A stretch of 64,000 bases of DNA from Sphingomonas sp. Y57 (lineage in GTDB: Bacteria > Pseudomonadota > Alphaproteobacteria > Sphingomonadales > Sphingomonadaceae), in contig NZ_LDES01000052.1 in NCBI RefSeq assembly GCF_001015195.1, positions 1 to 64,000 on the forward strand, written 5' to 3'. The notes under the pieces are model-generated. The model saw only the letters and a program-made list of their open reading frames with translations. It ran no database searches and had not been told where the DNA came from. The translations under genes were made by a program, and so were the position numbers. Shown piece after piece: positions 15,332-24,962 of the stretch (within the stretch, counting starts at the first letter, position 1; every line of letters begins with the position of its first letter).

Positions 15332-18025
15332 ATGACCGGAGAAGGCCAACGCGAGGCGGAGCGGACGCTGCGGATCCTGGAAAGCATGCCCGGATTCGGC
15401 TGGGCTGCCGATATCACAGGACGCTTCACTTACGTGACTCCCAACACCCTGGATTTCCTTGGAGTTGCGAGCGAAGATCTCAACGCCTCCGATGCCGATG
15501 ACGAGTTCGGCTGGCGGCTGGTCGTCCACCCGGACGACTATGAACGCGTCGCGGAAAGATGGCGGCATTGCCTGCGAACCGGCGACCATTATGACACCGA
15601 ACATCGGCTGCGAAGCGCACATGGCGGCTATCGCTGGTTTCGAAACTCCGGCCGGCCTTCCCTCGACGAACAGGGAAACATCGTCGAGTGGTTCGGCACG
15701 ACGATAGACATCGATGATCAGGTCAGGCTTGTCCACGATATCGCGGAACGTGAAGCGAGGATCCGGCGTCTCGTCGAATCGGACATCATCGGAATTGTGA
15801 TCTGGGACCTGGACGGAACCCTCATCGACGCCAATGACGCGTTCCTCGGCATGGTCCAATACGACAGGCGGGAAATGGATGCCGGCCTGCGGTGGCTCGA
15901 TATGACGCCTCCGGAATGGCAGGAAATACATGGTCGTGAGGAAGCCGAGGAGCTCGTCTCGACGGGGAAGATGCAGCCCCGCGAAAAGGAGTTCTTCAGG
16001 AAAGACGGCAGTCGCGTACCCGTATTAATCGGCGCTGCCTGCTTCGACGGGCAATCCCGCCAAGGCGTTGCCTATATTCTCGACCTGACCGAACGCAAGC
16101 GGGTCGAGGAAGCCTTGCGCGAGCAGCGACGGGAACTGTCGCAGCTTGTCGACATGATCCCGAGCTACCTGTGGCGGCTCACTCCGGACGGCGTTCCGGA
16201 ATTCTTCAACAGGCGGCTTGTCGATTTCCTGGGATTGGACAGCGCGGGTCCGGACAAGCCGGCAAGGACTCGGCTCTCCGCGTTTATCGAGGCGGCCATC
16301 CATCCGGACGATGCGACGGACGTTGCCGACGCTTTCGCCCGTTCGTTGGCCAGCGGCGAACCGCTCACGATGAAATGGCGCATGCGCCGGGCGGACGGCG
16401 TGTATCGCTGGATGACGGCAAGGGCCGAAGCGATGCGAGACGCTGACGGTCGCATCGTCAACTGGTACGGGCTTTGCCACGACATCGACGATCAGTTGCA
16501 GGCCGAGGAGGAATTGCGGGCCAGTAAGCAGCAGCTCGAACAGATGCTCGATGCCGTGCCCGTCAATATCCTCAGCTTCTCTCCCGCCGGCACCATGACC
16601 TATGCGAGCAAACGCTATGTGGACAAGGTTGGTCCGCCGCCGGCGCATATCGAGGATTTCGACGCCTTGGCCCTGGACGTGGCGCATCCGGCCGACTTCG
16701 CGACCATGTTTCGCCGGGCATCGGAGGGGTTCGCCACCGGAAGCCCCTTCGTGAACCGGTTCCGGAGGCGCGAGAAGGATGGCGTCTACCGCTGGATTGA
16801 AGCGCGCGCGCAACCGCTGCGTGCGGAGGACGGTGCGATCGTGCAATGGTACATCGCTTCGATAGACATAGAAGACGAGATGCGCGCGCAGGAAGCGTTG
16901 CGCGAACGAGAGCGCATGCTGCACCAGCTGGTGGAAACGTTGCCGGCCATGATCGACTGCGCGATGCCGGACGGTGAACCCATCTATCGCAGCCAACAGA
17001 TGTCCGAATATCTGGGCTATGGTTTCGACGAATTGGACGCATCGGGAAAGAGTCGGCTGCACGGAACGCTCGAGACCAGCGTTCACCCCGACGATCTGGA
17101 GGGTGTCCAAGCGGACTATGCGCACTCCTTGCTGACCGGCGAGCCCTATGCCCGAAGGCACCGCTTGAAGCGTGCGGACGGGGAATACCACTGGGTCGAA
17201 ACGCGCGCCGCCCCGATGCGCGATGCCGGAGGGGCCATCCGGCAGTGGAACGTGATTTGCCTCGATATCGACAGCGAGGTCAGGGCGCAACGCGAGTTGA
17301 AGCTCGCACAAGAACGCCTTGCGCGCGCCAGCCAGGCCGCCAGTCTTGCCGAGCTGTCGGCTTCGATCGCGCATGAGGTCAACCAGCCTCTGGCGGCTAT
17401 TGTCGCCAATTCCCATGCCTGCCACCGTTGGCTTTCCGCGAGCCCGGCGAATATCGAACGCGCCAAGGGTACGGCCGAGCGCATCATCCGCAGCGCGAAT
17501 GCCGCAGCCGACATCGTGAGCCGCATCCGCGCCCTGTTCAGTCAGTCGACAGAGAAGAGGGTGATCAAGCCGCTCGGCGACATCATCGCCGAGACGCGGG
17601 AGCTGCTTGCGGACGAGGCGGCTCGACGCGGTGTCCACATCATGATCGACATTGCGGGTAATGTTCCGCCCATCACGTGCGATCCAGTGCAGATCCAGCA
17701 GGTCCTGACCAACCTGATCCGCAACGGAATGGAGGCCATGGACACCGTCACGAGGAAGCGGGTACTCAGCCTGCGGGTGCTGCGGGTGGACGATGTCGTC
17801 CGGACCGAAGTCAGCGACAGCGGTCCCGGTATCGAGCTTCCCGTCAGAGTGTTCGAGCCGTTTTTCACGACCAAGAAGCATGGAATGGGGATCGGCTTGG
17901 CCATATGCCGGTCGATCGTGGAAGCTCACGGGGGAGAGTTGTGGGCGGACAACATCGAGCCCTACGGTGCGACTTTCACATTTGCCCTCCCAGTCGATGG
18001 AAGCGGCGCGCCTGAACCCAGGTGA
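15332..18025 (+). CDS. Multi-PAS sensor histidine kinase
   Basis: An 897-residue soluble kinase with five tandem PAS-PAC units, each closing with a W(Y/F)G or related strand plus D(I/L)D segment: about 16-130, 140-255, 265-395, 400-520 and 525-655. HisKA follows with SIAHEVNQPLAAI (phospho-His681) and an ATPase domain with NLIRNGMEAMD, DSGPGIELP and GMGIGLAICRSIVEAHGG. Start ATG 15332 follows GGAAGGGG. The catalytic core closely resembles the kinase at 8574, so the two may share a response regulator. No regulator gene is adjacent. No heme or flavin site could be assigned. Confidence 0.93.
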   Translation: MTGEGQREAERTLRILESMPGFGWAADITGRFTYVTPNTLDFLGVASEDLNASDADDEFGWRLVVHPDDYERVAERWRHCLRTGDHYDTEHRLRSAHGGYRWFRNSGRPSLDEQGNIVEWFGTTIDIDDQVRLVHDIAEREARIRRLVESDIIGIVIWDLDGTLIDANDAFLGMVQYDRREMDAGLRWLDMTPPEWQEIHGREEAEELVSTGKMQPREKEFFRKDGSRVPVLIGAACFDGQSRQGVAYILDLTERKRVEEALREQRRELSQLVDMIPSYLWRLTPDGVPEFFNRRLVDFLGLDSAGPDKPARTRLSAFIEAAIHPDDATDVADAFARSLASGEPLTMKWRMRRADGVYRWMTARAEAMRDADGRIVNWYGLCHDIDDQLQAEEELRASKQQLEQMLDAVPVNILSFSPAGTMTYASKRYVDKVGPPPAHIEDFDALALDVAHPADFATMFRRASEGFATGSPFVNRFRRREKDGVYRWIEARAQPLRAEDGAIVQWYIASIDIEDEMRAQEALRERERMLHQLVETLPAMIDCAMPDGEPIYRSQQMSEYLGYGFDELDASGKSRLHGTLETSVHPDDLEGVQADYAHSLLTGEPYARRHRLKRADGEYHWVETRAAPMRDAGGAIRQWNVICLDIDSEVRAQRELKLAQERLARASQAASLAELSASIAHEVNQPLAAIVANSHACHRWLSASPANIERAKGTAERIIRSANAAADIVSRIRALFSQSTEKRVIKPLGDIIAETRELLADEAARRGVHIMIDIAGNVPPITCDPVQIQQVLTNLIRNGMEAMDTVTRKRVLSLRVLRVDDVVRTEVSDSGPGIELPVRVFEPFFTTKKHGMGIGLAICRSIVEAHGGELWADNIEPYGATFTFALPVDGSGAPEPR

Positions 18026-18170
18026 AGGCGCGGCCCCCCTTTTTCAGTCGACGACCCGCGCGACAGGAAACGCGGTTGCCGACTGTTGTTCAGCTGCAGC
18101 AGCCCAACGCGCGGACTCCTCGACGCCTCGACTGAACTTCGATGCTTGAGCGCTTCGGTCCGATCGATGA

Positions 18171-19640
18171 TCACGATGAGCTCCCGATTGCAGAAGCGAT
18201 AATTCGCATATCGACGCCCAGCGCGTTCGCTACGCCCTCGCCATAGGCCGGATGCGCGCGGTGGCAGTTGGCGACATGACGCTCCTGTGCCGCCCGGGAT
18301 GCCCCGGCGATCTGACGCGCAGTGTTCGCGAACAGCGCCTCGCGCTCTCGTTCGTTCATCTTTTGAAATAGGGTGGCAGGCTGTTCCCAGTGGTCCGCGT
18401 CATCGCGATGGTCCCAATGGGCAGCGTCCCCCTCGAGGGGGAGCGGAGGGTCGTTCAAGGTGGGCTGGTCTTCCCACGCGCCATGGCTGTTCGGGAAATA
18501 GCTGGGCATCGCGCCCAAATTGCCGTCGGTCCGCATCGCTCCGTCCCGGTGATAGCTGGTAAACGGGCAACGGGGCGCGTTCACCGGGATATGGAGGTGG
18601 TTGACCCCGAGCCGATAGCGCTGTGCGTCGCCATAGGAGAACAGGCGGGCCTGCAGCATGCGATCGGGCGAAACACCGATCCCCGGCACGAGGTTTGCCG
18701 GCGAGAACGCTGCCTGTTCGACTTCGGCGAAATAGTTGTCTGGATTACGATTGAGTTTGCCGACCGGAATGAGGGGATACTCGGCCTTGGGCCAGACCTT
18801 GGTGACATCGAACGGGCTGTGCCGATGCGTCCTGGCCTGTTGCTCGCTCATGACCTGGATGGCCAGCGTCCAGCGAGGGAACTCGCCGCGGTCGATGGCT
18901 TCGAGGAGGTCGCGTCCGTGACTTTCCCGGTCGCTGCCGATCAGGGCGGCCGCCTCGGCGTCGCTCAGATTTGCGATGCCCTGCTCACAGCGGAAATGGA
19001 ATTTGACCCAGACGCGTTCGCCTTCAACGCTGATCATCGCATAGGTGTGGCTGCCGAATCCGTGCATGTGCCTATAGCTGCGTGGGATTCCGCGCTCGGA
19101 CATCAGGATCGTGACCTGATGCAGTGCTTCGGGAAGCAGCGTCCAGAAATCCCAGTTGTTCGCAGCACTGCGTAGGCCCGTTCGCGGATCACGCTTCACC
19201 GCGTGGTTGAGGTCGGGAAAGCGAAGGGGGTCACGAAAGAAGAACACTGGGGTGTTGTTGCCGACCAGGTCCCAATTGCCCTGGTCGGTGTAGAATTTTA
19301 CCGCGAATCCGCGAATGTCGCGCTCGGCATCGGCCGCGCCGCGCTCACCGGCCACGGTCGAGAACCGCACGAAGACTGGCGTCTGCTTGCCGACCCGCGA
19401 AAAGAGCGCCGCCTTGCTGAAGTGCGAAATGTCATGGGTCACGGTGAACGTGCCATATGCACCCGAACCCTTGGCGTGCATGCGACGCTCGGGAATGACC
19501 TCCCGATCGAAGTGGGCGAGCTTTTCGATCAGCCACACATCCTGCAGCAGCGCGGGGCCCCGCCGTCCCGCAGTCAAGATGTTGAGGTTGTCGGCAACCG
19601 GCGCGCCATTGCTGTGGTGAAGCGGTATCTTGCTGCTCAT
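18171..19640 (-). CDS. katA: Heme catalase (small-subunit, KatA type)
   Basis: A 489-residue monofunctional catalase of the small-subunit type. The distal histidine is His55 in [14 protein letters not shown], the distal asparagine is in [15 protein letters not shown], and the proximal heme tyrosine is in [16 protein letters not shown]. The family signature [19 protein letters not shown] is present. It decomposes hydrogen peroxide, normally in the cytoplasm; no signal peptide is seen. It is divergent from an exported perhydrolase-like enzyme across 307 bp. All key residues are present. Confidence 0.95.
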   Translation of the reverse strand: MSSKIPLHHSNGAPVADNLNILTAGRRGPALLQDVWLIEKLAHFDREVIPERRMHAKGSGAYGTFTVTHDISHFSKAALFSRVGKQTPVFVRFSTVAGERGAADAERDIRGFAVKFYTDQGNWDLVGNNTPVFFFRDPLRFPDLNHAVKRDPRTGLRSAANNWDFWTLLPEALHQVTILMSERGIPRSYRHMHGFGSHTYAMISVEGERVWVKFHFRCEQGIANLSDAEAAALIGSDRESHGRDLLEAIDRGEFPRWTLAIQVMSEQQARTHRHSPFDVTKVWPKAEYPLIPVGKLNRNPDNYFAEVEQAAFSPANLVPGIGVSPDRMLQARLFSYGDAQRYRLGVNHLHIPVNAPRCPFTSYHRDGAMRTDGNLGAMPSYFPNSHGAWEDQPTLNDPPLPLEGDAAHWDHRDDADHWEQPATLFQKMNEREREALFANTARQIAGASRAAQERHVANCHRAHPAYGEGVANALGVDMRIIASAIGSSS

Positions 19641-19947
19641 CGATGCATCTCCTGGCGTTGATGCACGAGAGCTAGGCGACGGCAGCGGGACCGGGCGACC
19701 GTGCTGCGGTACTAGGGTGCTAGTCCCTTGGGACAGGAACGGTCGGAGTGCTCACAACGACGCCTCGAGCCCTGTCTGCGTAGCCGGCGCGCCCTGATCC
19801 GTTCGCCGGGGAACACTCGACCTTCGCATACCCGGGCCGCGCCTCCCGTATGGTCGTGGAATCATCGCGTTTCGCTATCCCCGACCGAGCCGCTCCATCC
19901 CGATTTTCGGCCTGATCCGGAGTTGGCGCAGTGCAGAGGAGCACAGC
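19641..19947. promoter_or_regulatory. Divergent promoter region of catalase and hydrolase with palindromes
   Basis: No gene. ACTAG-GGTG-CTAGT (19711-19724) is immediately followed by the palindrome TCCCTTGGGA (19724-19733). These sit about 75-95 bp upstream of the catalase start and may be regulator sites. No confident promoter boxes were assigned. Confidence 0.4.
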
Positions 19948-20919
19948 ATGCCGCTACTCAAAGATTTCATGATCGATCGCCGGGCGTTCTGCGCCGCCGG
20001 CGGTGTTGCTGTGTTCGTGAGCGGCCTTGGTTGGCCGGGCATGAGCCTCGGCGCATCTCTCAACAACGCAAGTCAAGGAGCCCATCCGATGAACTTCATT
20101 ACCGCAAATGACGGCGCGCAGATCTTCTACAAGGACTGGGGACCGCGCGACGCGCAGCCGCTCGTCTTCCATCACGGCTGGCCCCTGACCGCCGACGAAT
20201 GGGACAAGCAGCTGCTGTTCTTCCTGGCGCAGGGATATCGCGTCATTGCGCACGACCGCCGCGGACACGGTCGCTCCACCCAGACCGACAGCGGCAACGA
20301 CATGGACACCTACGCCGCCGATGTGGCCGCCCTGGTCGCCGCACTCGATCTCAAGGGCGCGGTTCATATCGGCCATTCGACCGGCGGCGGCGAAGCGACG
20401 CACTACGCCGCTCGTGCCAAGCCCGGAACGATCTCGAAGCTGATCCTGGTCGGGGCGGTGCCGCCTGTCATGGTCAAGAAGGCAAGCAATCCGGGAGGAC
20501 TCCCGATCGACGTGTTCGACGGATTTCGCAAGGCGCTGGCCGAGGACCGTTCCCAGTTCTATCTCGATATCGCTGCAGGTCCGTTCTACGGCTTCAACCG
20601 CGAGAGCGCCAAGATCAGCAAGGGCCTGATCCAGAACTGGTGGCGGCAAGGCATGGTGGGCAGCGCCAAGGCCCATTATGACTGCATCAAGGCGTTTTCG
20701 GAAACCGACTTCACCGAAGATCTCAAGCGGATCCAGGTTCCGACGCTCGTGATGCATGGAACCGATGACCAGGTCGTCCCGTTCGCCGATTCCGCCCCGC
20801 TGTCGGTCAAGTTGCTCGCGAAGGGCGTGCTCAAGGCGTATGACGGCTATCCGCACGGCATGGCGGCGACCAATGCCGACGTGATCAACGCTGACATGCT
20901 GGCCTTCATCCGCAGCTGA
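19948..20919 (+). CDS. Exported alpha/beta hydrolase, non-heme chloroperoxidase/esterase type
   Basis: A 323-residue protein. The N-terminus DRRAFCAAGGVAVFVSG looks like a Tat signal. The mature part starts FITANDGAQIFYKDWG and follows the cofactor-free chloroperoxidase family: HHGWPLTADEWD, HDRRGHGRS, nucleophile Ser in GHSTGGGEATHY, acid in HGTDDQVVP and base His in YPHGMAATN. Such enzymes hydrolyse esters and can form peracids from hydrogen peroxide. Start ATG 19948 follows GAGGAG. Its position next to catalase suggests a peroxide link, but substrate and reaction are unknown. Confidence 0.88.
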   Translation: MPLLKDFMIDRRAFCAAGGVAVFVSGLGWPGMSLGASLNNASQGAHPMNFITANDGAQIFYKDWGPRDAQPLVFHHGWPLTADEWDKQLLFFLAQGYRVIAHDRRGHGRSTQTDSGNDMDTYAADVAALVAALDLKGAVHIGHSTGGGEATHYAARAKPGTISKLILVGAVPPVMVKKASNPGGLPIDVFDGFRKALAEDRSQFYLDIAAGPFYGFNRESAKISKGLIQNWWRQGMVGSAKAHYDCIKAFSETDFTEDLKRIQVPTLVMHGTDDQVVPFADSAPLSVKLLAKGVLKAYDGYPHGMAATNADVINADMLAFIRS

Positions 20920-20982
20920 TCCAATCGCCGGGAGGGGCAGGTCCGTTCGTCCCGGCCCCCCCCTCGAAGAAGTGGCGACGCG

Positions 20983-22067
20983 GTGACGAGCATGCTGGCG
21001 CGAAAGTTCAGATCACAACCGACGATCGCCTCCGAGGCGATCAGTCCGGTTTTCGGGCGACGCAGCTTCCTGTCATCCGCGCTCGGCGGCGCAGCCTGTC
21101 TGGCGACATCGGCCGAACCCGGGCGAGCATCGCCGGACTCCATGCAGACGCGAACGCCACCGCCGGCGCTCGGTCCGTTGAAGCGGGTCCGCACGAGCCG
21201 GCTCGAAACCGCTTATGCCGAAGCTGGTCCGCCCGATGGTCAAGCAGTCCTGCTGCTCCACGGATGGCCGTACGATATCCACACCTATGCCGAGGTGGCC
21301 CCCTTATTGGCGGCAGCGGGATTCCGGGTGATCGTTCCTTACCGCGGGGATATGGGGCTACGCGCTTCCATTCGGACGCGAGTGCGCGCAACGGCCAGCA
21401 AGCCGCCCTGGCAAGCGACGCGATGGAACTTGTCGAGGCGTTGGGCCTCGTCCGCCCGATCGTCGGTGGCTGCGACTGGGGCGCGCGTTCCGCCTGCATT
21501 CTCGCCGCCCTTTACCCTGAACAGGTGCGCGCGCTCGTTTCGGTGAGCGGTTATCTCATCGGCAGCCGGGCGGCCGGCTCGGCGCCGCTCGTTCCGGAAG
21601 CCGAGCGTAGCTGGTGGTATCAGTTCTACTTCGCGACCGAGCGCGGGCGGCAAGGCTATGCGTCGCACACGCACGACTTCGCTCGATTGATCTGGAGAAC
21701 CGCGTCGCCGGACTGGGCTTTCGATGCACAGACCTTCGCACGGTCGGCCGCCGCGCTCGACAACCCCGATCATGTTGCGATCACGGTCCATAACTATCGC
21801 TGGCGGCTTGGCCTCGCCGAAGGAGAAAGCCGATATGACGAAATGGAGCGCCGGCTTGCCGCCTTCCCGCCGGTGCAGATTCCCGCGATTACCCTTGAAG
21901 GGGATGCCAATGGCGCCCCGCATCCCCGAGCCGACGATTATAGGGCGCGCTTTGTCGGACCCTATGAGCACCGTCTGATCGAAGGGGGCATAGGCCATAA
22001 TCTTCCGCAGGAAGCGCCGCATGCCTTCGCTCGCGCAATCATCGATGCCGACAAGATGTCGAACTGA
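20983..22067 (+). pseudogene. Exported epoxide-hydrolase-like alpha/beta hydrolase, frameshifted
   Basis: The first frame encodes a Tat-like leader (GRRSFLSSALGGAACLATSA) and an alpha/beta hydrolase start (AVLLLHGWPYDIHTYAEVAP, FRVIVPY). At about 21340 the frame breaks: the expected LRGYGATRF continues one frame over as RGYGATRFHSDASARNGQQAAL, consistent with loss of one base. The second frame carries the nucleophile region GGCDWGARSACILAALYPE and the C-terminal GGIGHNLPQEAP histidine, ending at 22067. Family features are those of haloalkane dehalogenase/epoxide hydrolases. A sequencing error would restore a full gene; otherwise it is inactive. Confidence 0.8.
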
Positions 22068-22104
22068 ACGGCAGATGGCGCGCGGGCGCGAGCATAGGCC
22101 GGGT

Positions 22105-23076
22105 TCAGGGAATCTCGCATCCGGTCAGCCGCACGCTCTCACGCCACAGTGCCTCGGCGGTTTCAGGATCGATCGCAAAGGGCCGCACGCCAGGCCCGCC
22201 GAGTTCGCCGTCCGCATTGACCGGGGCAATGTCGCAGTCCTCGCAATAGACCCCGCCAACTGCGTTCAGGTCCGGCGATGTCGCGCACCAGATCGTCGTC
22301 GCGGCGCCTTGTTGCGGCGTCTTGAAGTCGCGGCCGGGGTCGACCACGGCCGAGCCGTCCGCATTGAGTGCACCGAACTGAGCGATCTCTTCCTTGGTCA
22401 GATGCCGAGCGAGCGGACCCAGAATCGAGCCGGGATGAACCGAATAGGCCCGCACGCCTTGCTTGACGCCGCGCGCGTCGAGGGCGACCGCAAAAAGTGC
22501 ATTGGCCGTCTTTGCCTGCCCATAAGCGAGCCATTTGTCATAGGCTCGATGCCGAAAGTCGAGGTCGGACAGATCAAGACCTCCCAACTGATGCCCGCGC
22601 GAGGACAGGACGACGACCCGCGCTCCGCGGGCTTGTCGAAGCGCCGGCCAGAGCGCCGCAGTCAGCCGGAAATGCCCCAGATGATTGGTGGCGAATTGGC
22701 CCTCGTGGCCGTCAGCATCGCGAAACAAGGGGCTTGCCATGACGCCGGCACTGAGAATGAGCAGCTCGAGCGCTTGCCCGGCGTCGAGGAAGCGCTTGGC
22801 AAAACGTTCGACAGAGGAAGGATCAAGCAGGTCCATAGGCCACACCTCGACCCTGCGCAGGCCTGACAGGGCTTGCCGAGCTCCCTGCGTGTCGCGCGCC
22901 GGCACAATGACGCGAGCGCCTTTCGACGCCAGGATCCGGACGGTCTCCCGGCCGAGGTTGGAAGCTCCGCCGGTCACGACAGCTGTAGCTCCGGCCAGGT
23001 CCACGCCAGCCGCGACCTCTTCGGCGGTGGAAAAGGGCGTGAAGTTGGTCCGGAGCGGCTTCTGGTAAGAGGGCAT
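22105..23076 (-). CDS. Short-chain dehydrogenase/reductase, WWOX/retinol-dehydrogenase-like
   Basis: A 323-residue extended SDR with cofactor motif TGGASNLG near residues 36-43, LSAGVMASP (the NAG-like position), active serine in VVVLSSRGHQ and catalytic Tyr-Lys in YGQAKTANALF. It resembles the oxidoreductases of the retinol dehydrogenase/WWOX type and acts with NAD(P)(H) on an unknown carbonyl or alcohol. It is divergent from the AraC gene at 23131 with only 54 bp between, a classic regulator-target arrangement. Confidence 0.9.
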   Translation of the reverse strand: MPSYQKPLRTNFTPFSTAEEVAAGVDLAGATAVVTGGASNLGRETVRILASKGARVIVPARDTQGARQALSGLRRVEVWPMDLLDPSSVERFAKRFLDAGQALELLILSAGVMASPLFRDADGHEGQFATNHLGHFRLTAALWPALRQARGARVVVLSSRGHQLGGLDLSDLDFRHRAYDKWLAYGQAKTANALFAVALDARGVKQGVRAYSVHPGSILGPLARHLTKEEIAQFGALNADGSAVVDPGRDFKTPQQGAATTIWCATSPDLNAVGGVYCEDCDIAPVNADGELGGPGVRPFAIDPETAEALWRESVRLTGCEIP

Positions 23077-23130
23077 TTGCGATCTCCTGTTCGATTGACG
23101 CGAAGATGGCGATGCTATTCAGGAGACTCT

Positions 23131-24114
23131 ATGGCAGATTGTCCCGATTCATATCGAGATCGTCCTGAGCCGGTTGACGATCCCCTGTCGCAGATCCTGT
23201 CTCTCCTGGACGCGCGAGCCGTCGTTTCGAGCGGGCTGAGCGCGCGGGGTGGCTGGGCGATCCAGGTTTCCCCCCTTCGCGCCCTCAAGTGCAACTTCAT
23301 CAAACAAGGAAACTGCTTTCTCGAGGTCGAGGGTGAGCGCTGGGCGCTCGCGGAAGGGGATTGCTTTCTCGTCGGACCCGATCAGCCCTTCCTTATCGGT
23401 ACGGATCTCGATCGGCTGCCGCGACCTGCGGCGGAAGTCTTTGCTGGGACAGAGGTGAGCGGCTTTGCCTGGCTCGACGCGGGACCGGGGCACCGGTTCC
23501 ATTGCCTCAGCGGTCGAATGGACCTTCCGAACACCGCCGGACTGTGGGTGGAGGGCCTGCCGCCGGTCGTGGTGGTCCGTTCGGATCAGCCTGCAGGCGA
23601 GCGCCTGCACTGGCTTCTCGACAGATTGAATGACGAGCTCGCATCGGGCCTGGCCGGCGCCGCGGCGATGGCTTCGAACATAATGCAGATGGTCTTCATC
23701 GAGCTGATCAGGAACGTTCCCGGTGAGCGGACCGGCAGCTGGCTCGCGGCTCTCGCCGACCCCCGTATCGGTGCTTCGCTCAGGGCAATGCATCGCGACC
23801 CTCAGCGACATTGGCGGATCGACGATCTCGCAAGCATCGCGCATCTTTCGCGGTCACGGTTTTCGGATCGTTTCCGCCGGGCGGTAGGCAAGGCTCCCAT
23901 GGTTTACCTGCTGCACTGGCGGATGGAACTTGCGCGAAGGGAACTCGCCCGTCCGAATAGCTCAATCGCAATGGTGGCCGAGCGCGCCGGCTACAACTCG
24001 GAAAGCGCGTTCGGCCATGCGTTCCGCAGAACGATCGGAGTGACGCCCCGCCAGTCGCAGAAGTTGTCGGAGCGCGACAGGGCCTCGGCCGGGTCGAAGG
24101 ACCTGCGAGCCTGA
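23131..24114 (+). CDS. AraC-family transcriptional regulator
   Basis: A 327-residue protein with an N-terminal cupin-like ligand domain (about 15-185) and a C-terminal double helix-turn-helix (IDDLASIAHLSRSRFSDRFRR, MVYLLHWRMELARREL, VAERAGYNSESAFGHAFRR, TPRQSQ). Start ATG 23131 follows AGGAGA at ideal distance; longer in-frame starts lack one. This cupin-6 type AraC group is usually encoded divergently from an SDR or similar oxidoreductase and activates it, as the layout here suggests. Confidence 0.92.
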   Translation: MADCPDSYRDRPEPVDDPLSQILSLLDARAVVSSGLSARGGWAIQVSPLRALKCNFIKQGNCFLEVEGERWALAEGDCFLVGPDQPFLIGTDLDRLPRPAAEVFAGTEVSGFAWLDAGPGHRFHCLSGRMDLPNTAGLWVEGLPPVVVVRSDQPAGERLHWLLDRLNDELASGLAGAAAMASNIMQMVFIELIRNVPGERTGSWLAALADPRIGASLRAMHRDPQRHWRIDDLASIAHLSRSRFSDRFRRAVGKAPMVYLLHWRMELARRELARPNSSIAMVAERAGYNSESAFGHAFRRTIGVTPRQSQKLSERDRASAGSKDLRA

Positions 24115-24257
24115 AAACCCGGTGCGGCCAGCAAGCATCCGCCTCCGGCAGCAGCGCGGACGAAGGTGCATCATCAGCGGGATGCGAAGTCTTTTCGGCG
24201 GCCGTTGCCGTGGCACCCGGCCGAAACCGAGCCTAGCAAAACAGTTCGCACGCCGAC

Positions 24258-24836
24258 TCAGGTTTCGGCAGGACTGATCCACTTGCTTTCGACCGGTGCC
24301 CTGTATCGACCGATCGCCTGCAGCAACGCGCCGGGTTCCTCCGCGACGAGCAGCATCTCGCGATGCACTCGCTTGAGAAAGCCTGCATCGACGACATGGT
24401 CCAGGAACGCCAGCAACTGATCATAGAAACCCATGACGTTCAGCAAGGCGCAGGGTTTGCGGTGGCTTCCCAGCTGCGCCCATGTCCAGACTTCGAAAAT
24501 CTCCTCGAAGGTGCCGATGCCTCCCGGCAAGGCGATGAACCCATCCGACAAGTCGGCCATCAGCTGCTTGCGTTCGTGCATGGATCGCACGACCCGCAGG
24601 TCGGTCAATCCTCGATGAGCGATTTCCTTGTCGACCAGCGCTTGCGGGATCACGCCTGTCACACGGCCGCCCTCGGCGAGCGCGGCGTCGGCAACCGCGC
24701 CCATCAATCCCACCGCCGCCCCGCCATAGACCAGCTCGACGGAATTGCGGGCCAGCAGCCCGCCGAGCGCCGCGGTGGCGGCCTGGTATTCCGATCCGCA
24801 GCCTTGGCTCGATCCGGAAAAAACACAAATCCGCAT
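24258..24836 (-). CDS. LOG-family Rossmann-fold protein (TIGR00730 type)
   Basis: A 192-residue protein with N-terminal CVFSGSSQG, LVYGGAAVGLMGAVADAAL and the family signature PGGIGTFEEIFEVWTWAQLG. Plant LOG and several bacterial relatives are cytokinin riboside 5'-monophosphate phosphoribohydrolases; many bacterial ones act on nucleotide monophosphates generally, and the true substrate here is unknown. Catalytic Arg/Glu of the PGGxGTxxE motif are present. Monocistronic by its surroundings. Confidence 0.92.
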   Translation of the reverse strand: MRICVFSGSSQGCGSEYQAATAALGGLLARNSVELVYGGAAVGLMGAVADAALAEGGRVTGVIPQALVDKEIAHRGLTDLRVVRSMHERKQLMADLSDGFIALPGGIGTFEEIFEVWTWAQLGSHRKPCALLNVMGFYDQLLAFLDHVVDAGFLKRVHREMLLVAEEPGALLQAIGRYRAPVESKWISPAET

Positions 24837-24962
24837 AGGTTCTCCAGCATGGTTTGGAGTGAATAAGACGCGATCATCATGATCCCGCCTGGTTCTGTCA
24901 GGCCGACGGATGTGGGATGGTTGACCGGCCGGCCGTGCGCGGCCAGCCGGGCCTCCGACGTC

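Noticed and set aside
16025-17929. A 634-codon frame antisense to the five-PAS kinase.
   Set aside because: The plus-strand kinase has intact motifs throughout; the antisense frame has none and no ribosome site.
19736-19760. A GGAAC box near the catalase considered as an EcfG-type stress promoter.
   Set aside because: No CGTT-type -10 element at 16-17 bp could be found on either strand.
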